A stretch of DNA of 64,000 nt, taken from contig JACCGJ010002714.1 of the NCBI GenBank assembly GCA_013407085.1, forward strand, positions 62,001-126,000, read 5' to 3'. Position 1 is the stretch's first letter. Each line of letters begins with the position of its first letter. This DNA comes from Atriophallophorus winterbourni (Eukaryota > Platyhelminthes > Trematoda > Plagiorchiida > Microphallidae). Shown here piece after piece: positions 40,463 through 50,039 of this stretch. The notes beneath the pieces are model-generated. The model searched no databases and was not told the DNA's origin. It saw only the letters and a list, made by a program, of their open reading frames with translations. The position numbers were made by a program, and so were the translations under genes.

Positions 40463-41608
40463 CTTTTGCACTGCAACCAATGAAATAGACTGAGCATTTC
40501 ATGCCTCAGTGGAAAAATACAACGAATTTGAGCAGCATTGGGGGACAGCCTATCAGATCGAGCATTTCAAAATAGACCCAATAACCAACAACTTCGGTCT
40601 TGCTCATGCTGGTTTTTTGCCCAAATGCATTGCAAGCTGACAAGAAACAGTACATTAGCGTTTTGAGGTTCTCTTGGGAGTGAACAATAAATGCTGCATC
40701 GACGGCAAACAGCGGGTCTCGGATAAGCACATCTCGTGCAATGGTTTTGTCCTCTCAATTTATTCAGTTTTACAAGCTTGCCATCTCTCTATGTGCGTAG
40801 GTAAATGGCTTGTGTCCTGGTCCCGAGAATGTGCTTGAGATGCGACGAGAAGCATACACAAAAAGCGTTTGAGCAAGCCCACACTTAGTTGACGCCTTGA
40901 TTGATTTCAAATGCGTCGAAACTGAAACCATTAAAATAGACTGAGCCCTTCATGCCGGCGTTGAACAAAATAACGCGTTAAACCAGTCTTGAGAACAACC
41001 TATGAGATTGAACATTTTGAAAAGTCGTTACCTGCTGACGTGGTCCAAACCATTCGTTAAATCAATAAAACATCCTATTATGTCGTTCCCGACACTCCTC
41101 TTGAAGTTGTCTCATGGAAAAGATCATGTCAACGGTTAATCTTTTCTTGCAAAAGCCACATTGAAATTCGTAGTAAATACTGTCCGCTAAAATTTGTAGT
41201 TGGATCTGCAAGACTTCAGCAAACAGTTTGCCTACAAAATACAGAAGGGAGAATCATTCGTAATTGTTGCATACGACTATATAACCGTTATATTTACATA
41301 TATTGATGATCTTCGTGTATTGAACCTCTTGTGGGACCGGCTCATTCAGCTAGCCATGAAGAAGCGAATTATGAACATGTTGTAATGATGCTTCTCTGCA
41401 GCATTTAGTGAGCTCAGGTGATTGTTGTCGCCACTATAACCCTTCCTTTTCGCTTATCTGTCGATTATATCTAGAGATTCAATGGTTGGCAACCGTTTGA
41501 CATTTTCAAGTGCATGCGTTAGAACCGTACTGTCCCTGAAGTAGAGAAATGAAGGATCCTCTACCCATCTTTCCATCTGTTGAGTTTTGTCGACAATAGG
41601 GTTATTAG
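40463..41608 (-). pseudogene. RTE-like ORF2, reverse transcriptase half
   Basis: Minus strand, several frames: VDKTQQMERWVED and LTHALENVKRLPTIESLD (just left of the array), GKLFAEVLQIQLQILADSIY, EFQCGFCKKRLTVDMIFSMR and QLQEECRERHNRMFY (about 41,240-41,020). KGSVYFNGF and NQGV follow, then an FADD-region remnant (LFAVDAAFIVHSQENLKTLM, with FAVD in place of FADD; 40,730-40,570). A second copy of the LIGCPP...MK.SVYF block (40,463-40,565) lies out of order downstream. It is the 3' continuation of 46,313-48,308, separated from it by the hammerhead array. The C-terminal domain is missing. Confidence 0.7.
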
Positions 41609-41616
41609 ATACAGAC
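41609..41616. repeat. 8-bp target-site duplication, left of the array
   Basis: ATACAGAC immediately left of the first array base. The same 8 bases lie immediately right of the array at 46,305-46,312. Removing the array and one copy rejoins the RTE frame on the minus strand (K-S-V-S-N-N-P-I-V-D-K). Confidence 0.8.
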
Positions 41617-44600
41617 AAACCTCGAAACCGGTCCTGTGCTTCCGGTGAGATTTGAGCGTTTCGGAATGGTATTCTACTTCGAACTAGCCTGGGGTTGTAA
41701 TAACCCTCGCGGTAACAGGCCGTTCGATCAGTTGGGGCTTAGTTTAGTCCCTTCAGCTACTTATAAAGTAGCGAGTAGACGCGAACTTCGATTCACATTG
41801 CGCCATCCGTCTACACAAATACTAGTTCGAAACGCGAAGAGTCCAGCGGATACGCATAGCTGATGAGAGGCAAAAACCTCGAAACCGGTCCTGTGCTTCC
41901 GGTGAGATTTTAGCGTTTCGGAATGGTATTCTACTCCGAACTAGCCTGGGGTTGTAATAACCCTCGCGGCAACAGGCCGTTCGATCAGTTGGGGCTTAGT
42001 TTAGTCCCTTCAGCTACTTATAAAGTAGCGAGTAGACGCGAACTTCGATTCACATTGCGCCATCCGTCTACACAAATACTAGTTCGAAACGCGAAGAGTC
42101 CAGCGGATACGCATAGCTGATGAGAGGCAAAAACCTCGAAACCGGTCCTGTGCTTCCGGTGAGATTTTAGCGTTTCGGAATGGTATTCTACTTCGAACTA
42201 GCCTGGGGTTGTAATAACCCTCGCGGCAACAGGCCGTTCGATCAGTTGGGGCTTAGTTTAGTCCCTTCAGCTACTTATAAAGTAGCGAGTAGACGCGAAC
42301 TTCGATTCACATTGCGCCATCCGTCTACACAAATACTAGTTCGAAACGCGAAGAGTCCAGCGGATACGCATAGCTGATGAGAGGCAAAAACCTCGAAACC
42401 GGTCCTGTGCTTCCGGTGAGATTTTAGCGTTTCGGAATGGTATTCTACTTCGAACTAGCCTGGGGTTGTAATAACCCTCGCGGCAACAGGCCGTTCGATC
42501 AGTTGGGGCTTAGTTTAGTCCCTTCAGCTACTTATAAAGTAGCGAGTAGACGCGAACTTCGATTCACATTGCGCCATCCGTCTACACAAATACTAGTTCG
42601 AAACGCGAAGAGTCCAGCGGATATGCATAGCTGATGAGAGGCAAAATCCTCGAAACCGGTCCGGTGCTTCCGGTGAGATTTTAGCGTTTCGGAATGGTAT
42701 TCTACTTCAAACTAGCCTGGGGTTGTAATAACCCTCGCGGCAACAGGCCGTTCGATCAGTTGGGGCTTAGATTAGTCCCTTCAGCTACATATAAAGTAGC
42801 GAGTAGACGCGAACTTCGATTCACATTGCGCCATCCGTGTACACAAAAACTAATTCGAAACGCGAAGAGTCCAGCGGATACGCATAGCTGATGAGAGGCA
42901 AAAACCTCGAAACCGGTCCTGTGCTTCCGGTGAGATTTTAGCGTTTCGGAATGGTATTCTACTTCGAACTAGCCTGGGGTTGTAATAACCCTCGCGGCAA
43001 CAGGCCGTTCGATCAGTTGGGCTTAGTTTAGTCCCTTCAGCTACTTATAAAGTAGCGAGTAGACGCGAACTTCGATTCACATTGCGCATCCGTCTACACA
43101 AATACTAGTTCGAAACGCGAAGAGTCCAGCGGATACGCATAGCTGATGAGAGGCAAAACCTCGAAACCGGTCCTGTGCTTCCGGTGAGATTTTAGCGTTT
43201 CGGAATGGTATTCTACTTCGAACTAGCCTGGGGTTGTAATAACCCTCGCGGCAACAGGCCGTTCGATCAGTTGGGGCTTAGTTTAGTCCCTTCAGCTACT
43301 TATAAAGTAGCGAGTAGACGCGAACTTCGATTCACATTGCGCCATCCGTCTACACAAATACTAGTTCGAAACGCGAAGAGTCCAGCGGATACGCATAGCT
43401 GATGAGAGGCAAAAACCTCGAAACCGGTCCTGTGCTTCCGGTGAGATTTTAGCGTTTCGGAATGGTATTCTACTTCGAACTAGCCTGGGGTTGTAATAAC
43501 CCTCGCGGCAACAGGCCGTTCGATCAGTTGGGCTTAGTTTAGTCCCTTCAGCTACTTATAAAGTAGCGAGTAGACGCGAACTTCGATTCACATTGCGCCA
43601 TCCGTCTACACAAATACTAGTTCGAAACGCGAAGAGTCCAGCGGATACGCATAGCTGATGAGAGGCAAAACCTCGAAACCGGTCCTGTGCTTCCGGTGAG
43701 ATTTTAGCGTTTCGGAATGGTATTCTACTTCGAACTAGCCTGGGGTTGTAATAACCCTCGCGGCAACAGGCCGTTCGATCAGTTGGGGCTTAGTTTAGTC
43801 CCTTCAGCTACTTATAAAGTAGCGAGTAGACGCGAACTTCGATTCACATTGCGCCATCCGTCTACACAAATACTAGTTCGAAACGCGAAGAGTCCAGCGG
43901 ATACGCATAGCTGATGAGAGGCAAAAACCTCAAAACCGGTCCTGTGCTTCCGGTGAGATTTTAGCGTTTCGGAATGGTATTCTACTTCGAACTAGCCTGG
44001 GGTTGTAATAACCCTCGCAAAAACAGGCCGTTCGATCAGTTGGGGCTTAGTTCAGTCCCTTCAGCTACTTATAAAGTAGCGAGTAGACGCGAACTTCGAT
44101 TCACATTGCGCCATCCGTTTACACAAATACTAGTTCGAAACGCGAAGAGTCCAGCGAATACGCATAGCTGATTAGAGGCAAAAACCTCGAAACCGGTCCT
44201 GTGCTTCCGGTGAGATTTTAGCGTTTCGGAATGGTATTCTACTTCGAACTAGCCTGGGGTTGTAATAACCCTCGCGGAAACAGGCCGTTCGATCAGTTGG
44301 AGCTTAGTTTAGTCCCTTCAGCTACTTAAAAAGTAGCGAGTAGACGCGAACTTCGATTCACATTGCGCCATCCGTCTACACAAATACTAGTTCGAAACGC
44401 GAAGAGTCCAGCGGATACGCATAGATGATGAGAGGCAAAAAACCTCGAAAACGGTCCTGTGTTCCGGTGAAATTTTTGCGTTTCGGAATGGTATTCTACT
44501 TCGAACTAGCCTGGGGTTGTAATAACCCTCGCGGTAACAGGCCGTTCGATCAGTTGGGGCTTAGTTTAGTCCCTTCAGCTACTTATAAAGTAGCGAGTAG

Positions 44601-46304
44601 ACGCGAACTTCGATTCACATTGCGCCATCCGTCTACACAAATAGTAGTTCGAAACGCGAAGAGTCCAGCGGATACGCATAGCTGATGAGAGGCAAAAACC
44701 TCGAAACCGGTCCTGTGCTTCCGGTGAGATTTTAGCGTTTCGGAATGGTATTCTACTTCGAACTAGCCTGGGGTTGTAATAACCCTCGCGGCAACAGGCC
44801 GTTCGATCAGTTGGGGCTTAGTTTAGTCCCTTCAGCTACTTATAAATTAGCGAGTAGACGCGAACTTCGATTCACATTGCGCCATCCGTGTACACAAATA
44901 CTAGTTCGAAACGCGAAGAGTCCAGCGGATACGCATAGCTGATGAGAGGCAAAAACCTCGAAACCGGTCCTGTGCTTCCGGTGAGATCTTAGCGTTTCGG
45001 AATGGTATTCTACTTCGAACTAGCATTGGGTTGTAATAACCCTCGCGGCAACAGGCCGTTCGATCAGTTTTGGCTTAGTTTAGTCCCTTCAGCTACTTAT
45101 AAAGTAGCGAGTAGACGCGAACTTCGATTAACATTGCGCCATCCGTCTACACAAATACTAGTTCGAAACGCGAAGAGTCCAGCAGATACGCATAGCTGAT
45201 GAGAGGCAAAAACCTCTAAACCGGTCCTGTCCTTCCGGTGAGATTTTAGCGTTTCGGAATGGTATTCTACTTCGAACTAGCCTGGGGTTGTAATAACCCT
45301 CGCGGCAACAGGCCGTTCGATCAGTTGGGGCTTAGTTTAGTCCCTTCAGCTACATATAAAGTAGCGAGTAGACGCGAACTTCGATTCACATTACGCCATC
45401 CGTCTACACAAAAACTAGTTCGAAACGCGAAGAGTCCAGCGGATACGCATAGCTGATGAGAGGCAAAAACCTCGAAACCGGTCCTGTGCTTCCGGTGAGA
45501 TTTTAGCGTTTCGGAATGGTATTCTACTTCGATCTAGCCTGGGGTTGTAATAACCCTCGCGGCAACAGGCCGTTCGATCAGTTGGGGCTTAGTTTAGTCC
45601 CTTCAGCTACTTATAAAGTAGTGAGTAGACGCGAACTTCGATTCACATTGCGCCATCCGTCTACACAAATAGTAGTTCGAAACGCGAAGAGTCCAGCGGA
45701 TACGCATAGCTGATGAGAGGCAAAAAACCTCGAAACCGGTCTTGTGCCTCCGAAGAGATTTTAGCGTTTCGGAATGGTATTCTACTTCGAACTAGCCTGG
45801 GGTTGTAATAACCCTCGCAAAAACAGGCCGTTCGATCAGTTGGGGCTTAGTTCAGTCCCTTCAGCTACTTATAAAGTAGCGAGTAGACGCGAACTTCGAT
45901 TCACATTTCGCCATCCGTCTACACAAATACTAGTTCGAAACGCGAAGAGTCCAGCGGATACGCATAGCAGATGAGAGGCAAAACCCTCGAAACCGGTCCT
46001 GTGCTTCCGGTGAGATTTTAGCGTTTCGGAATGGTATTCTACTTCAAACTAGCCTGGGGTTGTAATAACCCTCGCGGCAACAGGCCGTTCGATCAGTTTT
46101 GGCTTAGTTTAGTCCCTTCAGCTACTTATAAAGTAGCGAGTAGACGCGAACTTCGATTCACATTGCCCCATCCGTCTACACAAATAATAGTTCGAAACGC
46201 GAAGAGTCCAGCGGATACGCATAGCTGATGAGAGGCAAAAACCTCGAAACCGGTCCTGTGCTTCCGGTGAGATTTTAGCGTTTCGGAATGGTATTCTACT
46301 TCGA
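41617..46304 (+). repeat. Family-A hammerhead satellite array, about 18.2 units of 257 nt
   Basis: Anchor ATGGTATTCTACTTC recurs at 41,666, 41,923, 42,180, 42,437, 42,694, 42,951, 43,205, 43,462, 43,717, 43,974, 44,231, 44,488, 44,745, 45,002, 45,259, 45,516, 45,774, 46,031 and 46,288. Spacing is 257 except for a few 1-3-nt indels. Each unit has a hammerhead ribozyme, the hairpins GGGTTGTAATAACCC and GCTACTTATAAAGTAGC (the latter TATA-like) and a 65-codon ORF. The array is partial at both ends (starts AAACCTCGAAACC, ends TTCTACTTCGA), and neither end is the ribozyme cut site. It lies inside an RTE element with an 8-bp duplication. Copy-to-copy identity is very high in the left half and lower on the right. 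Confidence 0.95.
41842..41906 (+). ncRNA. Minimal type I hammerhead ribozyme (family A), first full copy of 18
   Basis: CTGATGA at 41,860-41,866, stem II AGG-CAAAAA-CCT, then C-GAA (41,880-41,883), stem III ACCGGT (AC/GU closing CG) and triplet GUC. Predicted cut after 41,890. Stem I is GCATAG/CTGTGC, an internal loop, then CGGA/TCCG. Further copies have CTGATGA at 42,117, 42,374, 42,631, 42,888, 43,143, 43,399, 43,655, 44,682, 44,939, 45,453, 45,710 and 46,225; these 13 keep all core bases. Five are mutated: 43,911 (G12 to A), 44,168 (G8 to T), 44,425 (C3 to A, stem III also changed), 45,196 (G12 to T) and 45,968 (U4 to A). Tandem transcripts should self-cleave into 257-nt monomers with cyclic-phosphate ends that can be ligated to circles. 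Confidence 0.85.
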
Positions 46305-46312
46305 ATACAGAC
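46305..46312. repeat. 8-bp target-site duplication, right of the array
   Basis: ATACAGAC, identical to 41,609-41,616. RTE sequence continues to its right. Confidence 0.8.
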
Positions 46313-48308
46313 TTAATGTTTGTTTGTTTGTTTGTTTGTGCCAATGGCTCACCTAATCCCATCATACATACCGTGAAAATTTCCTGTATCCGCAGCGTTT
46401 TGGATATTGAGGCTAATTTCAGTCCAGTAGTCGTTTGCACATCGCCATGCAGCCTGTTTGACCTTATTTCTAGCTGCTCTTATACGTCGTAAGTCTTCAG
46501 CTGTTGGCATACCTTTGAACCTTAGGAATGATGAGCGTTTTCCATCCAAAACAGCAGTCATCTGTGGAGCCTTTGCTTCGCTCGTTTGAGCTTTCTTCGG
46601 ACCGAAACTTGAAAGTGAGATCCGTCATATGCAGCTTTTTATCGATTCCTAGTTTTCTGAAGCCAAATCGAGTGGGGTTGTTTTGATGAACTCGGCTGTG
46701 AAGGATTTCGCAAATCGCGCAGCTAGATTAGGTTTGCATATGCGAGTGACGTCTATCCTATGCTTAGCAGACAATTTGGTTCAGTGAAATCTCGTGTAGG
46801 AAATCACATGCACAGACTAATGCATGATCAGTGTCACAGTCTGCGCTTTGATATGATCTGGTGAGGAGTACGCCTCCTATATTAGTGTGCCTAACAAAAA
46901 TAAGATCAAGCTGATGCCAACGCTTAGAGCAAGGATGTTTCCAACAGACCTTATGCTGCGGTTTAATTTAAAAGAACGTGTTACTGACACAAAGACTGAA
47001 CTGTTTGCACAATTATAACAGGTGTAGTCCATTTCCATTGATTTCACCTGCACGAAAACTCCTAAGACAGTTTTGTTAAGACTCGTAATCAGCACCAACT
47101 CTAGCAGTGAAATTACCCAATACCACAAAACAGTTTTTTTGTGGCACGTTTTTGAGGAGATTTGTGAGGTTGTGATATTAAGCGTCTTTTTCAGGAGGTG
47201 TCGCAAAGAGCGTCGGTGCATAAACTTTGGTTAACGTAATGGTACCAGTAATGCACTTTAGATTTGAAGTCCAAATCCGTTCGATCCCACTTTTGCTCGG
47301 TTCTTCCGCTTATAGTAGGTTGTTTTGAATGGTAAACCTATCTTAACGCAGTCGAGGCTCATCGAAACACCTTCCTTTCCGAAAAATGTGCAGTCACATT
47401 CTGTTTGTATATCAGTGTCTACTAATCGCGCTCTTGCAGAGCAGTCACGTCAAGATGCAGCCTCTTTAGCTTATTGTTAATTACAGCTGATTTCTTACGC
47501 CTTTGATATTCGAGACGTCGTCATGAAATCCAGGAAGCATGGACGGGACGTTCGAGGTTCCCAGTTTCAGAAATGACATTTGTAATTTAGTAGTTCGTTT
47601 CGCTGGTGCAAAATGCAATCTGCTTGTCTTTTGATTCCTAATCTCCAAGCACCCAATGAGGATAGCAGACGAGACGGCGAGTCGGCACCATATTGACTGG
47701 GGGCTGCCCAGCTTAAGGTGGGCGGTAACCATATAATGAGACCTAAAATTCTCTCCCTCGTCAGAGGCAGATGGTATCCGCTGCTTCCCGCGTGATTATC
47801 CGTAGAAGCGGAATAGAGTGTCCTCTCCATTGGTGCGTTGTGATGTACGTCAGGGCAGTTCAAAATAAAGAACTAGCTGTTGCTCATGCAGCAAGGGCTC
47901 CCTCTCTACGGCACCACCGCAACCAAAGAAACAGCTAGGTTGATTCGTTTGGACAACGATGCAGTCACAGAAGCTGGCAGGACGACGTTGAATAATCTTC
48001 GGACTGCTTAACGGTATTCTGGCTCTCTAGGTTGAGTCATGAAGCCTTTTCTACGATCGGATGTAGCCGAAAAGCAGTGGAGGTTTAAGATAATGGTTTT
48101 TCTTCCCCATGCCTGTTTTCAGGCGCCAGTCAGCCGTGTCCGCCCTTTTCCCTGTCAGTAGAAGCAGTTCCGCCGGGTCACACTGGACAACACGTGCAGG
48201 CCAGGAGCTGGATTGGTTGTCTTATGCTATATGAGACGCGTGCAATTGGAGCATTTTTGGAATTGAGAGATTATCCCCAAAACCGCACCGGCTTTTACAA
48301 CCTTGGAA
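46313..48308 (-). pseudogene. RTE-like element, 5' region and endonuclease half
   Basis: Minus strand from 48,308. The 5' region (shared with 37,786-38,170) leads into an endonuclease beginning with KRTTKLQMSFLKLGTSNVPS (about 47,640), in place of the family's TWNVRT-type start. KRLHLDVTALQE follows, then LGNFTARVGADYE, KPQHKVCWKHPCSKRWHQLD and ADCDTDHALVC (47,200-46,800, in broken frames). The linker RRIRAARNKVKQAAWRCAND, GNFHGMYDGIR follows (46,561-46,349), with a TGTT/AAAC run near 46,319-46,338. The frame then meets the hammerhead array. Many frameshifts; not functional. Confidence 0.68.
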
Positions 48309-48838
48309 CCAGTGGCGATAATGTAAAACCTTGTCAATCATTTATTCTCTGATTTAAGGCTCACAAAAACTAATCTTACTGTATTTTCGTGATGAAAGCT
48401 AACAGCCAATAACCGGTAGTTATGTGCAAGTGCAGGGGATGTGAGCAACACACATTACGTTCTTCACACATATAGGCCCTCGAGTGCTTGACCAGGAACA
48501 ACTACGTGATTATGTGTTTCAACATCGTGGTATTTATGTATAATCTTGTTTACCATTTATCCACTGTTTCAAGTCTCACTAAACCTAATGTTACTGTTTC
48601 CACCTGATGACATGAAACATCCAGAAACCAGTAGTGGTGTGAAGTGCGGCAGTTGGGGGCAACACATTAATTGGTTTTGCATAAGCGCCTCGAGTGGTCG
48701 ACCACCAATTACTATGTTCAGTTTGACATCGAAGTCCGTTTTAAAAACCCTATGTAACAGAGTCATTGAAGAATGACCTTGATCAGCGTTTATTCAGACT
48801 CTGTCACAAGGCTCACTGAACCTAATCTCAATGTGTCT
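48309..48838 (+). repeat. Family-B hammerhead repeats, degenerate
   Basis: Two units and part of a third. The first hammerhead (about 48,391) has CGTGATGAAAGCTAACAGCC. The second (CTGATGA at 48,605) has GAAACCAGTA, so stem III is broken. The third is cut in its core at CTAACTGA (48,838) by the CR1 stub that follows. Units are more diverged than those at 28 kb. Confidence 0.7.
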
Positions 48839-48967
48839 AACTGACTCAAAATGATTCAAAGTTGTAATGGTCGAAAAAGCATTTAGCTTAACAATAACCA
48901 TAGGATGAAGTTATGAGGTATATACAATAAAAAAGAAGAACAGGGAAACTCATGTAGTGTAAATCGT
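48839..48967 (-). mobile_element. 5'-truncated type-A CR1, 3' UTR stub
   Basis: About 125 bases nearly identical to 59,522-59,645, the 3' end of the type-A copy on the minus strand (shared ACAATAACCATAGGATG, GAGGTATATACAATAAAAAA). It keeps only the last codons and 3' UTR with the terminal CTTTGAATCATTTTG. It splits a family-B hammerhead core. No clear target-site duplication. Confidence 0.8.
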
Positions 48968-49770
48968 ATCAATCCAAACAGCCGGAAAACGGTAGTGGTA
49001 AGTGCGGGGCGTGTGAGAAATAAATTACTTTGGTCATCCATAAGCGCCTAGAGTGCTTGACCACCACGAATCACTACGTGATTCTGTGTTTGAACAGCCC
49101 GCTCCGTTGAGCGAAACGTATGTAACAGTGGCATTCAAGTACAACCTTGTTTAAAAATTAAAAACTGTTTCAAGTCTTCTTGAAACTAATCTCAATGTCT
49201 CCACCGGATAACAGCAATTAGCCAGAAATCGGTGGTGGGGTGCATGTGCGGAACGTGTGAGCAACACATTACTTTGGTCATCCATAAGCGCCTTGATTGC
49301 TCGACCACAATTCACTATGTGATTCCGTGTTTGAACATCGTGGTTCATAGTACGATCCCTGTTTAATACTGGCATTTAAATATAACCTGATTTATAATTC
49401 ATTCTCTGTTTCAAGGCTCACTAAAACTAATCTTACTGTTTCCAGCGAATGACAGCAAAAACCCAGAAACCAGTAGTGGTGTGTAAGTGCGGGTGATGTG
49501 AGCAACACAGTACTTTGTTTATTCATGAGCGCCTCGAGTGATGGACCAGAAATCACTATGTGATTTTGTATTGGAACATCCTGGTTCGTTGTAACAGTGA
49601 CATTCAAGTATAACCTTGTTTAGCATTTAAACACTGTTTCAAGTCTCACTGAAACTAATCTTACTGTATCCACCTAATGCCGCCAATCAGTTAGAAAATG
49701 GTAGTGGTGTGTATTTGCACAAGATGTGAGCAACACATTACTTTGGTTATCCATAAGCTTCTTGAGTGAA
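48968..49770 (+). repeat. Family-B hammerhead repeats, degenerate
   Basis: Begins inside a hammerhead (CCAAACAGCCGGAAAACGG), the continuation of the core broken at 48,838. It runs through about three more units with altered cores at about 49,204 (CGGATAA), 49,445 (CGAATGA) and 49,678 (CTAATGC). None looks active. It ends near 49,770 in unrecognised sequence. Confidence 0.72.
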
Positions 49771-50039
49771 TGTAGTGCCCAAGAAAATTAAACTGTCATG
49801 CTCTGAGAGTCAAGTTAAAAAGCGCTAGTTTCGCACAAATGGTTTACTCTGTAGGCGCTCTATCTTACAAAACCTGGAATTATTATGAGAGAAATATTCA
49901 ATGTTTGGTTTGAAGGAATCTGTTTAACTGAGTTGTTTTTTGCAGCGAAGCAAAAATAATCATTAGATGAAACAAAATTCAATTAAATGAGATTTTCACA
50001 AAGCTACCAACACAAGTGATACTCGGTGAAATTCACATG

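Noticed and set aside
41617..46304. CRISPR-like array
   Set aside because: The whole 257-nt unit repeats, including what would be spacers. The genome is eukaryotic, and the unit folds as a hammerhead satellite.
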